Position numbers and translations under genes: made by a program
Assembly: GCF_900109265.1 (NCBI RefSeq)
Contig: NZ_FNZM01000012.1
Location: forward strand, 186,001 to 250,000
Length of the DNA stretch: 64,000 nucleotides
Origin: Paraburkholderia tropica
GTDB taxonomy: Bacteria; Pseudomonadota; Gammaproteobacteria; Burkholderiales; Burkholderiaceae
Direction of reading: 5' to 3'
Part shown: one piece after another, positions 8,145 through 16,911 of the stretch
How the letters are laid out: the number at the start of each line of letters is the position of its first letter
Position numbering within the stretch: the stretch's first letter is position 1
The notes under the pieces: model-generated
Database searches by the model: none
Seen by the model: the letters and a program-made list of their open reading frames with translations, nothing else
What the model was told of the DNA's origin: nothing

Positions 8145-11100
8145 GCGGATGTGTCCGTCATCGCGCCACCGGACGAACCGGGACGCACGCGCCGCCAGAG
8201 GGCGCGCGCGCGATGGCGCAGGCGATCGAGATAGAGGTAGACGACGGGCGTCGTGTAGAGCGTCAGCAACTGGCTGACGATGAGCCCGCCGATGATGGCG
8301 ATGCCGAGCGGTCGGCGCAGTTCCGCGCCCATGCCCTGATCGAGCACGAGCGGCACCGCGCCGAACAGCGCCGCGCAGGTCGTCATCATGATCGGGCGAA
8401 AGCGCATCACGCAGGCGGCGCGAATGGCGTCGGCGGGCGCGAGGTTCTGCGTGCGCTGCGCGTCGAGCGCGAAATCGACCATCATGATGGCGTTCTTCTT
8501 GACGATGCCGATCAGCAGAAACACGCCGATCAGCGCGATCACCGAGAACTCCGTGTTGGTCGCGAGCAGCGCGAGCACGGCGCCCACGCCCGCCGAGGGC
8601 AGCGTCGACAGAATCGTGAGTGGATGCACATAGCTCTCGTAGAGCATGCCGAGCACCGCATACACGGCCAGCAGCGCCGCGCCGATCAGCAAGGGCATGG
8701 CCGAGGCCGCCGCGAGCGCGCTGCCCGCCGTGCCCGCGAACGCGCCGTGCACGGTGTTCGGCATGTTCAGATCCTTGACGGCCGGATCGACGGCGGCGGT
8801 CGCGTCGGCGAGTTGATGACCGGGCGCGAGGTTGAACGAGATCGTCACGGCCACGGCCTGGCCCTGGTGATTCACCGAGACCGGCGTGTGCGCCTGCACA
8901 AGCTTCGAGAACGCGGAGAGCGGCACCATCGTGCTGCTCGACGTGCTCACGGCCGCGCCCGTCGAAACGCTGCCGCCGCTGCTGGTCGCGATCGAATTGG
9001 TCGAGGCGTTGGTGGCCGAACTGGACGACGTAGTGCTGCTCGACGAACTGCTCGAACTCGTGCTCGATGACGACGACGTCGAAGCGCTCGTCACCGTGCC
9101 GGAGACCGCGTTCGTCGTCGACGTGCCGCTTGCCGCCGCGCCCGAGGTGCTCACATAGATATCGTTCAGCGACGACGGGTCCTGCAACCACTTCGGCGCG
9201 ATCTCCATCACCACGTGATACTGGTTCTGCGCCTTGTAGATGGTCGACACCTCGCGCTCGCCGAACGCGTCGTACAGCGTGGCGTCGACCGTGTCGGGCG
9301 TGAGACCGAAGCGCATCGCCGTCGCGCGATCGACCACGACCTTCGCGGAAAGACCGCCGTTCTGCTGATCGGAGCTGACGTCGGCGAGCGCGGGAACATG
9401 CTTGAGCGCCTCGGTCAGACGCGTGGCCCATTGCTGGACCTGCGCGGTGTCGTCGCCTTGCAGCGTGTACTGGAACTGCGCGAAGCTCTGCCGTCCGCCC
9501 ACCATCAGATCCTGGCGCGGGAACATCATCAGTTGCGCGCCGGGAATCGACGCGAGCTTGTTGCGCAGCCGCGCCATCACCGTAAACGCCGACACCTTGC
9601 GCTCGTCGAGCGGCTTGAGCGTGATGCTCGTAAAGGCCTGATTGGTGCCGTGACCGCCCGTAAATCCCACCACGGTCTGCACCGCCGGATCAGCCTTGAC
9701 GATCGCGAGCGCCTGCTTGACCTTCACGCTCATCGCCTGAAACGAAATGCTCTGGTCGGCCATCATGCCGCCGCCCATCATGCCGCTGTCCTGCTGCGGA
9801 AACAGGCTTTTCGGCACCACGGCGTAGAGCACGACGTTCAGCGCAATCGTGGCGATCAAGGTGCAGAGCACCAGCAGCGGATGACGCAGCGCCGCGCCGA
9901 GCGTGCGCTCATAAACGCGTTCCGCCGCGTCGAAGCTGCGGCCCAGCGCGTCGCTCACGCGTGCAAAGAAACGCGTGAAACGATTATCGCGCCGCGGCTG
10001 CGCCGCTTCGTCCTCGGCGCTGCGCAACAGCAGCGCACACAGCGTGGGCGTGGTCGTGAGCGCGAGGATCATCGACACCGCAATCGCAATCGACAGCACG
10101 ATCGCGAACTCGCGGAAAAGCCGCCCGACGAGTCCGCCCATCAACAGGATCGGCAGGAACACGGCGATCAGCGACACGCTCATCGAGATCACCGTGAAGC
10201 TCACTTCCTTCGCGCCCGCGAAGGCGGCTTCGAGACGCGACGCGCCGCGTTCGCGATGGCGCGCGATATTTTCCAGCACCACGATGGCATCGTCGACGAC
10301 GAAGCCGGTCGCGATGGTCAGCGCCATCAGCGAAAGATTGTCGAGGCTGTAGCCGAACAGTTTCATCGCGCCGAACGTGCCGAGGATCGACACCGGCACC
10401 GTCACGGCGGGAATCAGCGTCGCGCGCACGTTGCGCAGGAACGCGAGCACCACGAGCACGACCAGCACCACGGCGATCACGAGCGTGCGTTCGGTATGCG
10501 AAAGCGACGCGCGTATCGTGCTGCTGCGGTCGTCGGAAACCGTGACTTCGGTGCCCGGCGGCAGCGCGGCCTGCAATTGCGGCAACACGGCTTTCACGCG
10601 ATCGACCACGTCGACGATATTGCCGCCCGGCTGCTTGAAGATCCACAGCATCACGGCGGGCTTGCCGTTCACATAACCGGCGTTGCGCAGGCTCTCGACC
10701 GAGTCGTTCACCTCGGCCACGTCGCGCAGGAACACGGGCCGGCTATTGCGCCACGCGACCACCAGATTGCGGTATTCGTCGGCGCGTTCGGCCTGGTCGT
10801 TGGCGTAGAGCTGCCAGCGCAGCGCGCCGTCGCTGACCATGCCCTTCGCGCTGTCCGCGTTCGCAGCGGAAAGCGCGGCGCGCACGTCTTCGAGGCCGAT
10901 GCCGTATTTGAACAGCGCGCCCGCGTTCAGCTCGACGCGCACGGCCGGCAGCGAACTGCCGTTCAGGTCGACGTTGCCGATGCCGTCGATCTGCATGAGC
11001 CGCTGTTGCAGCACGGTCGCGGCGCTGTCGTAGAGCTGGCCCGGCGTGAGCGTCTTCGAGGTGAGCGAGACGATCAGGATCGGCGCGTCGGCGGGATTGA

Positions 11101-11494
11101 ACTTGCGATAGGTGGGGTTCGACTTGAGCGCGCTCGGCAGATCGGCGCGCGCGGCGTTGATCGCCGCCTGCACGTCGCGCGCCGCGCCGTTGATATCGCG
11201 GTCCAGACCGAATTGCAGGATCACGTCGGTCGAGCCGACGCTGCTCTGCGAGGTCATTTCGGTGACGTCGGCGATCTGACCGAGGTGGCGTTCGAGCGGC
11301 GCGGCCACGGTGGCCGCCATCGTCTCGGGACTCGCACCCGACATCTGCGCCTGCACGCGGATGGTCGGAAAGTCCACGGCGGGCAGCGGCGCGACGGGCA
11401 GACGGCCGAACGCCAGCGCGCCCGCCGCGGCAATCGCGATCGTCACCAGAATGGTTGCGACCGGCCGCCGGATAAAAACGGCGCTCAGATTCAT
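8141..11494 (-). CDS. RND multidrug efflux permease, MdtC/MuxC-like, with a Ser/Thr-rich insertion
   Basis: 1117 residues, about 80 longer than family members (about 1030-1040). It begins MNLSAVFIRRPVATILV and has the standard twelve-helix RND plan with two large periplasmic loops and the motifs GFVVDDAIVVLENIARH, YEsyVHPLTILSTLPSAGVGA and GIVKKNAIMMVDFAL. The extra length is a low-complexity run (about residues 780-855, bases 8930-9155) made mostly of Ser and Thr, placed just before MVPLSAFSKLV in the second periplasmic loop. It is the second inner-membrane permease of a heteromultimeric MdtBC-type pump. It overlaps both neighbours by 4 bp. Confidence 0.93.
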   Translation of the reverse strand: MNLSAVFIRRPVATILVTIAIAAAGALAFGRLPVAPLPAVDFPTIRVQAQMSGASPETMAATVAAPLERHLGQIADVTEMTSQSSVGSTDVILQFGLDRDINGAARDVQAAINAARADLPSALKSNPTYRKFNPADAPILIVSLTSKTLTPGQLYDSAATVLQQRLMQIDGIGNVDLNGSSLPAVRVELNAGALFKYGIGLEDVRAALSAANADSAKGMVSDGALRWQLYANDQAERADEYRNLVVAWRNSRPVFLRDVAEVNDSVESLRNAGYVNGKPAVMLWIFKQPGGNIVDVVDRVKAVLPQLQAALPPGTEVTVSDDRSSTIRASLSHTERTLVIAVVLVVLVVLAFLRNVRATLIPAVTVPVSILGTFGAMKLFGYSLDNLSLMALTIATGFVVDDAIVVLENIARHRERGASRLEAAFAGAKEVSFTVISMSVSLIAVFLPILLMGGLVGRLFREFAIVLSIAIAVSMILALTTTPTLCALLLRSAEDEAAQPRRDNRFTRFFARVSDALGRSFDAAERVYERTLGAALRHPLLVLCTLIATIALNVVLYAVVPKSLFPQQDSGMMGGGMMADQSISFQAMSVKVKQALAIVKADPAVQTVVGFTGGHGTNQAFTSITLKPLDERKVSAFTVMARLRNKLASIPGAQLMMFPRQDLMVGGRQSFAQFQYTLQGDDTAQVQQWATRLTEALKHVPALADVSSDQQNGGLSAKVVVDRATAMRFGLTPDTVDATLYDAFGEREVSTIYKAQNQYHVVMEIAPKWLQDPSSLNDIYVSTSGAAASGTSTTNAVSGTVTSASTSSSSSTSSSSSSSSTTSSSSATNASTNSIATSSGGSVSTGAAVSTSSSTMVPLSAFSKLVQAHTPVSVNHQGQAVAVTISFNLAPGHQLADATAAVDPAVKDLNMPNTVHGAFAGTAGSALAAASAMPLLIGAALLAVYAVLGMLYESYVHPLTILSTLPSAGVGAVLALLATNTEFSVIALIGVFLLIGIVKKNAIMMVDFALDAQRTQNLAPADAIRAACVMRFRPIMMTTCAALFGAVPLVLDQGMGAELRRPLGIAIIGGLIVSQLLTLYTTPVVYLYLDRLRHRARALWRRVRPGSSGGAMTDTSA

Positions 11495-14400
11495 GACGCG
11501 CCTCGCTGTGCGCCGTTGAGCGTCCAGCCGCGCGCGCGCAGCCACGCCGCCATGCGCTCCATCGCGAGATACACGGCCGGCGTCGTGAACAGCGTGAGCG
11601 CCTGACTGAACACCAGCCCGCCGATCATCGCGATGCCGAGCGGATGGCGCAATTCGGAACCGCTGCCGGTGCCGAGCGCGAGCGGCACGGCGGCGATCAG
11701 CGCGGCCATCGTCGTCATGAGAATCGGGCGCAGACGCAGCAGACACGCGCGATGAATCGCCTCGCGCGGAGTGAGGCCTTCGTCGCGTTCGGCCACGAGC
11801 GCGAAGTCGATCATCATGATCGCGTTCTTCTTGACGATGCCGATCAGCAGCACGATGCCGATCACGCCGATGATGTCGAGATCCGCACCCGTGAGCGCCA
11901 TCGCCAGCAGCGCGCCGACGCCCGCCGAAGGCAGCGTCGAGAGAATCGTGAGCGGATGCACGAAGCTCTCGTAGAGCACGCCGAGCACCACGTACATCAC
12001 CAGCACCGCCGCGAGCACGAGATACAGCTCGCTCGACAGCGACGACTGGAACGCATCCGTCGCGCCCTGGAAACGCGTTTCGAAACTGTCCGGCATCGCG
12101 AGCGACGCTTCCGCGCGCTTGACGGCCTTGACCGCCGCGCCGAGCGACGCGCCCTTCGCGAGATTGAACGAAATGGTCGTGGCCGGGAACTGGCCGAGGT
12201 GCGAAATCTGGATCGGTTTTTTGCTCGTGACGATGCGCGCGACGGCCGAGAGCGGCACCTGACCATCGGTCGCCGTGGACGACGGCAGATAGACCGAATC
12301 GAACGCATTGAGGCCGCGCGCGAGCTTCGGATCGATCTCCATGATCACGCGCTTCTGGTCCGACTGCGTGAAGATCGTGCTGACGATGCGCTGGCCGAAG
12401 TTATCGTAGAGCGCGTTGTCGATGGTCGCGAGCGTGATGCCGAAGCGCGCGGCGGTCGCGCGATCGACCTGCACCGTGGCGGCGAGACCCGCGTCCTGCA
12501 AATCGCTCGTCACGTCGGCGAGTTCGGGCTGCTTGCGCAGTTCGGCCACCAGCTTCGGCGTCCACACGCTCAATTGGTCCATCGACGGGTTGTCGAGCAT
12601 GAACTGATACTGCGTCGCGCTCACCTGCGTATCCACGCTCAGATCCTGCACGGGCTGCATATGCAGCGCGATGCCCGTCACGTCGGCGGTTTCGTTCTGC
12701 AGGCGGCGGATGATCTCGCTCGCCGAGGCGCTGCGTTCGTCCTTCGGCTTCAGGTTGATCTGCATGCGGCCCATGTTGAGCGTCATGTTGCTGCCGTCCA
12801 CGCCCACCGACGACGACAGGCTCACCACGTCCGGATCTTTCAGCACGACGTCGGCGAGCTGCGTTTGCAGCGCGCTCATGCGCTCGAACGAGATCGATTG
12901 CGAGGCTTCGGTGATGCCCTGGATCACGCCCGTATCCTGCGTCGGGAAGAAGCCCTTCGGGATCAGCACGTACAGTGCGGCCGTGAGCGCGAAGGTGCCC
13001 ACCGCGACCGCGAGCGTGGCCTTTTCGTGATCGAGCGCGAACGTCAGCGCGCGGTCGTAGCGCGCCATGATCGGACCGAACCAGTCGCGGCCTTTGCGTG
13101 CTTTCGACGCTGCATGCGTGCCGTGCGTGCCATGAGGCGCGGCGCGCAACAGCCGCGCGCACAGCATCGGCACCAGCGTGAGCGAGACGAGCGCCGAGAT
13201 CACGATGGCCACCGCGAGCGTCACCGCGAACTCGTAGAACAGACGCCCGATCACGTCGCCCATGAACAGCAGCGGAATCAGCACCGCGAGCAGCGAGACC
13301 GTGAGCGAGATGATCGTGAAGCCGATTTCGCGCGAGCCCTTCAGCGCGGCGTCGAGCGGCTCCATGCCCGCTTCCACGTGGCGGCTGATGTTCTCGATCA
13401 CGACGATCGCGTCGTCGACCACGAAGCCGGTCGCGATCGTCAGCGCCATCAGCGAAAGATTGTCGAGACTGAAGCCCCACAGATACATCGCCGCGAACGT
13501 GCCGACCAGCGAGAGCGGCACCGACAGGCTCGGAATCAGCGTCGCGGGCACGTTGCGCAGGAACACGAAGATCACCATCACGACCAGCGCGACGGCGAGC
13601 GCGAGTTCGAACTGCACGTCCTTCACCGAGGCGCGAATCGTGGTCGTGCGGTCCGTGAGCAGCGCCACATGCACCGACGACGGCAGATCGCGCGTGAGCG
13701 CAGGCAGCATCGCCTTGATCGAATCGGCGACCTTGATCACGTTCGCGCCGGGCTGGCGCTGCACGTTCAGCAAGATCGCGGGCGTGTCGTTGCTCCACGC
13801 GGCGAGCTGCGTGTTTTCCGCGCCCGCCACCACGTCGGCGACATCGCGCAGACGCACGGGACGACCGCTGCGATACGCAATCACGGTATCCAGATACTGC
13901 TCGGGATCTTCGATCTGGTCGTTCGAGTCGATCGTCCACGCGCGATGCGGGCCGTCGAGCGAGCCCTTCGGCGCATTCGTGTTGACGTTCGTGAGCGTGG
14001 TGCGCAAGTCGTCGACGTTCAGGCCGTAAGCGGCCAGCGCGCGAATGTTCGGGCGCACGCGCACGGCGGGCTTGTGGCCGCCCGAGAGCGTGACGAGGCC
14101 CACGCCCGCCATCTGCGAAATCTTCTGCGCGATGCGCGTGTTCGTGAGCGCCTGCACCTCGGTGAGCGGCATCGTCGGCGAGGTGATCGCGAGCGTGAGG
14201 ATCGGCGCGTCGGCGGGATTGACCTTCGCGTAGACGGGCGGCGCGGGCAGATCGCTCGGCAGCAGGCTGTCTGCCGCGTTGATGGCGGCCTGCACTTCCT
14301 GCTCGGCGACGTCCATCGACACCGCGAGATCGAATTGCAGCGTGATGACCGAGGCGCCCGCCGACGAATGCGAGGCCATCTGCTTGAGGCCCGCCATTTC

Positions 14401-14616
14401 GCCGAGTTGATCTTCGAGCGGCGCGGTGACGGCGGACGTCATCACGTCCGGGCTCGCGCCCGGATAGAAGGTCTGCACCTGGATCGTCGTGTATTCGACC
14501 GAGGGCAGTGCGGAGAGCGGCAGAAAACGCCAGGCGACGAGGCCGACGACGAGCAGCGCCGCCATCAGCAAGGTCGTCGCGACCGGCCGCAGAATGAAGA
14601 GGCGCGACGGATTCAT
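11491..14616 (-). CDS. RND multidrug efflux permease, MdtB/MuxB-like
   Basis: 1041 residues, the normal family length. It begins MNPSRLFILRPVATTLLMA and carries the MdtB-type segments LPSVEYTTIQVQTFYPGAS, GFVVDDAIVVIENISRH, LTILSTLPSAGVGALLA and GIVKKNAIMMIDFAL. MdtB and MdtC type proteins form a mixed trimer driven by the proton gradient. No serine-rich insertion is present, so the insertion in its neighbour is a lineage-specific addition. Start and stop overlap the genes on either side (ATGA). Confidence 0.95.
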   Translation of the reverse strand: MNPSRLFILRPVATTLLMAALLVVGLVAWRFLPLSALPSVEYTTIQVQTFYPGASPDVMTSAVTAPLEDQLGEMAGLKQMASHSSAGASVITLQFDLAVSMDVAEQEVQAAINAADSLLPSDLPAPPVYAKVNPADAPILTLAITSPTMPLTEVQALTNTRIAQKISQMAGVGLVTLSGGHKPAVRVRPNIRALAAYGLNVDDLRTTLTNVNTNAPKGSLDGPHRAWTIDSNDQIEDPEQYLDTVIAYRSGRPVRLRDVADVVAGAENTQLAAWSNDTPAILLNVQRQPGANVIKVADSIKAMLPALTRDLPSSVHVALLTDRTTTIRASVKDVQFELALAVALVVMVIFVFLRNVPATLIPSLSVPLSLVGTFAAMYLWGFSLDNLSLMALTIATGFVVDDAIVVIENISRHVEAGMEPLDAALKGSREIGFTIISLTVSLLAVLIPLLFMGDVIGRLFYEFAVTLAVAIVISALVSLTLVPMLCARLLRAAPHGTHGTHAASKARKGRDWFGPIMARYDRALTFALDHEKATLAVAVGTFALTAALYVLIPKGFFPTQDTGVIQGITEASQSISFERMSALQTQLADVVLKDPDVVSLSSSVGVDGSNMTLNMGRMQINLKPKDERSASASEIIRRLQNETADVTGIALHMQPVQDLSVDTQVSATQYQFMLDNPSMDQLSVWTPKLVAELRKQPELADVTSDLQDAGLAATVQVDRATAARFGITLATIDNALYDNFGQRIVSTIFTQSDQKRVIMEIDPKLARGLNAFDSVYLPSSTATDGQVPLSAVARIVTSKKPIQISHLGQFPATTISFNLAKGASLGAAVKAVKRAEASLAMPDSFETRFQGATDAFQSSLSSELYLVLAAVLVMYVVLGVLYESFVHPLTILSTLPSAGVGALLAMALTGADLDIIGVIGIVLLIGIVKKNAIMMIDFALVAERDEGLTPREAIHRACLLRLRPILMTTMAALIAAVPLALGTGSGSELRHPLGIAMIGGLVFSQALTLFTTPAVYLAMERMAAWLRARGWTLNGAQRGAS

Positions 14617-15968
14617 GACTGCGGGCGGGCCTTTGCGCCGGCGCTGTCGTTGCCTGCGTTATTGCCCGCGTCGTTGCCCGCGCTTTTACCTGCGTCGTTG
14701 CCCGCGTCCTTCGTGACGTTTCTGGCGCCCTGCTTCGGCTCGCGGATCTTCGCGCCGTCGCTCAGATGATCGGCGCCGTCGACGACAAGGCGATCGCCCG
14801 CCGCCAGCCCCGCGAGCACGGCGGTGCGGCCGTTGGCCGACGCGCCCACGCGCACCTTGCGCAGCGACACGGTCTGATTGTCGTTGACGCGATAGACGAA
14901 GGTGCCCGGCGTGCCGGTCTGCACGGCCTCGGACGGAATCGTCACCGCGCCGTGCAGCGTGTCGAGCAGCAGCGAGATATTGACGAACTGGTTCGGGAAC
15001 AGCGCGCCGTTGGCGTTCTTGAACAGCGCGCGCAGCTTCACGGTGCCGGTCGTGGTGTCGATCTGGTTGTCGACGGTGTCGAGCACGCCGTCCGCGATCT
15101 TCTCCTCGCCTGAGCGGTCGTAGGCCGTCACCTGCAGACGCGCGCCGCTCGCGAGGCGCTTGTTGAGGCGGCCCAGATCGTCCTCGGGCAGCGTGAACAC
15201 GACCGAAATCGGATCGGTCTCGGTCACGACGACCACGCCGTCCGTGTCCGACGCCGTCACGTAGTTGCCGACGTCGACCTGACGCAGCCCCACGCGTCCG
15301 TCGACCGGCGACACGATGCGGCAATAGGTGAGATTGAGCTTTTCGGCGTCGACCTGCGCCTGATCGGTCAGCACCGTGCCTTCGTACTCGCGCACGGTGG
15401 CCTCGGCGGTGTCGAGCGTCTGCTGCGAAACCGAGTCGGTTTTCGCGAGGCGCTGGTAGCGCGCGAGATCGAGGCGCGCGTTGTCGAGCAGCGCCTTGTC
15501 CTTCACGACCTGCCCCTGATATTGCTTGAGCAGCACTTCGTACTGGCGCGGATCGACCTGCGCGAGCACGTCGCCCTTCTTCACGTGCTGGCCTTCGCGG
15601 AAATCAATCGACTGGAGATAGCCGCTGATCTGCGATTTGACGGTGACGGTCGCGAGCGACGTCACGGTGCCGAGCGAGCTCAGGCGCACGGGCACGTCGC
15701 CCGTCGCGGCGGTGGCGACGCCGACCGACTGCGCCATGCCACTCATCGGACCACCGGGGCCACCCGGGCCGCCGGGTGCGCCCGGCAAGCCCGGCGGGCC
15801 GCCCGCGCCAGGCGCGTGGGGACGCAGCGCGAACAGCGCGCCCGCGGCGACGCCGAGCAGCAGCAGCGCCCACGGCCAGACGCGGCGACGCCGCTGCGAG
15901 CGTGTTTCGTGCGGCTCGCGCACGGGGGTTTCATCGGGTGCTCGGGGGGGCTCTACGCGCTTGTCCAT
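14613..15968 (-). CDS. RND efflux periplasmic adaptor (membrane fusion protein), MdtA/MuxA-like
   Basis: 451 residues from MDKRVEPPRA; alternative in-frame starts lie at 16010, 16019 and 16067, but the longest would run through the dyad at 16023-16048, which looks regulatory. A single membrane helix (about residues 30-48) is followed by a Gly-Pro-rich tract (54-74). Then come the biotinyl-lipoyl-like, hairpin and beta-barrel domains: GTVTSLATVTVKSQISGYLQ, RIVSPVDGRVGLRQVDVGNYV and LFPNQFVNISLLLDT. The C-terminus is a repetitive Asn-Asp-Ala-Gly tail. It bridges permeases and outer-membrane duct and is the first gene of the four-gene operon. Confidence 0.93.
   Translation of the reverse strand: MDKRVEPPRAPDETPVREPHETRSQRRRRVWPWALLLLGVAAGALFALRPHAPGAGGPPGLPGAPGGPGGPGGPMSGMAQSVGVATAATGDVPVRLSSLGTVTSLATVTVKSQISGYLQSIDFREGQHVKKGDVLAQVDPRQYEVLLKQYQGQVVKDKALLDNARLDLARYQRLAKTDSVSQQTLDTAEATVREYEGTVLTDQAQVDAEKLNLTYCRIVSPVDGRVGLRQVDVGNYVTASDTDGVVVVTETDPISVVFTLPEDDLGRLNKRLASGARLQVTAYDRSGEEKIADGVLDTVDNQIDTTTGTVKLRALFKNANGALFPNQFVNISLLLDTLHGAVTIPSEAVQTGTPGTFVYRVNDNQTVSLRKVRVGASANGRTAVLAGLAAGDRLVVDGADHLSDGAKIREPKQGARNVTKDAGNDAGKSAGNDAGNNAGNDSAGAKARPQS
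14644..14711 (-). repeat. Imperfect tandem repeat coding an NDAG-type C-terminal tail
   Basis: A short imperfect repeat with the recurring core GCGTCGTTGCCCGC on the plus strand, read on the minus strand as Asn-Asp-Ala-Gly and variants (KSAG, NNAG, NDSAG). It forms the last 30 or so residues of the adaptor protein, beyond the conserved fold. Confidence 0.75.
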
Positions 15969-16022
15969 GCCGTTCGCAATACGTGAATGAAGCCGCGAAC
16001 GATACGGCATGACGCTCATATC

Positions 16023-16048
16023 TTGTTGATTTTTAATGGAATCAACAC
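16023..16048. promoter_or_regulatory. Inverted repeat between the efflux operon and its divergent regulator
   Basis: TTGTTGATT (16023-16031) faces AATCAACAC (16040-16048), matching at 8 of 9 positions across an 8-nt spacer, with TTGATT/AATCAA as the perfect inner arms. It lies in the only gap between the leftward adaptor gene and the rightward response regulator, so it could control both promoters. Function is inferred. Confidence 0.45.
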
Positions 16049-16145
16049 AATGTAGCCAGATTGACACACGATATGCAGCCCGATCGTCAGCGAATTATCG
16101 GACAATGAAAGCGAACTCCACACGCCTCTCCGCTGCCGCCCTCCC

Positions 16146-16901
16146 TTGAACAACGTTCCCATTCTCATCGTCGAAGACGACCCCGACATCAGTGCGCCGC
16201 TGGCTCAATTCCTGAGCGGCAAAGGCTATCGCACGCGGGTGGCCGGGAGCGCCGAACAGGGTCTCGCGATGCTCGCGCAGGAGAGCGTCGAGCTGGTGCT
16301 GCTCGACGTGATGTTGCCGGGCATGGACGGGCTGGAGCTGTGCCGCCGTCTGCGCGCCTCAGGCGGTCCGCGCATCATCATGCTGACCGCGCTCGTCGAG
16401 ACCACCGACAAGGTGATCGGCCTCGAACTCGGCGCCGACGACTACGTCTCCAAGCCCTTCGATCTGCGCGAACTGCTCGCGCGCATCCGTTCCGCCTTGC
16501 GGCGTCCGCCGAGCGGCGCGGAGCCCGCCCAGACCAGCCAGAGCGCCGCGCCCGGCGACGCCGCGCGCGACCCCGGCGCCGAGCTCGTGGCTGCGTTCGC
16601 GGGACACACGTTCTATCCGTACCGGCGTTTCGTGCGCTCGCCCACGGGCCTGCGCATTCCGCTCACGGGCGCGGAAACCGATCTGCTGCTCGTGTTCTGC
16701 CGCCACGCGCGCCAGGTGCTCTCGCGCGAACAGCTGATCGCCCTCACGCGCGGCAAGGATTTCCCGATCGCCGCGCGCTCGATCGATCTGCTCGTCAGCC
16801 GCCTGCGCCGCAAGCTCAGCGGCGACGATCCGCTCGACGAAACCATACGCACCGTGCGCGCGGACGGCTATGCCTTCCAGCGCGACGTCGTTTTCGAGTG
16901 A
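16146..16901 (+). CDS. Response regulator, OmpR/PhoB family
   Basis: 251 residues from a TTG start at 16146; the ATG at 16105 is out of frame. The receiver has the intact acidic pair in LIVEDDPD, phosphoacceptor Asp54 in LVLLDVMLPG, and Lys in SKPFDLRELLARI. The C-terminal winged helix ends IRTVRADGYAFQRD. It is directly followed by a sensor kinase gene and divergent from the RND operon, which is the usual place for its activator. It contrasts with the degenerate regulator at the other end of the same operon. Confidence 0.93.
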   Translation: MNNVPILIVEDDPDISAPLAQFLSGKGYRTRVAGSAEQGLAMLAQESVELVLLDVMLPGMDGLELCRRLRASGGPRIIMLTALVETTDKVIGLELGADDYVSKPFDLRELLARIRSALRRPPSGAEPAQTSQSAAPGDAARDPGAELVAAFAGHTFYPYRRFVRSPTGLRIPLTGAETDLLLVFCRHARQVLSREQLIALTRGKDFPIAARSIDLLVSRLRRKLSGDDPLDETIRTVRADGYAFQRDVVFE

Positions 16902-16911
16902 TGCACGCGTG

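Noticed and set aside
9215..14769. Very long plus-strand frames (up to about 1040 codons) opposite the RND genes
   Set aside because: They are Arg/His-rich antisense shadows of conserved permease genes in high-GC DNA; the minus-strand products have clear family motifs.
15743..15810. Collagen-like Gly-Pro run as a phage tail-fibre or collagen-repeat gene
   Set aside because: It is a short tract inside a standard efflux adaptor, not a separate gene.
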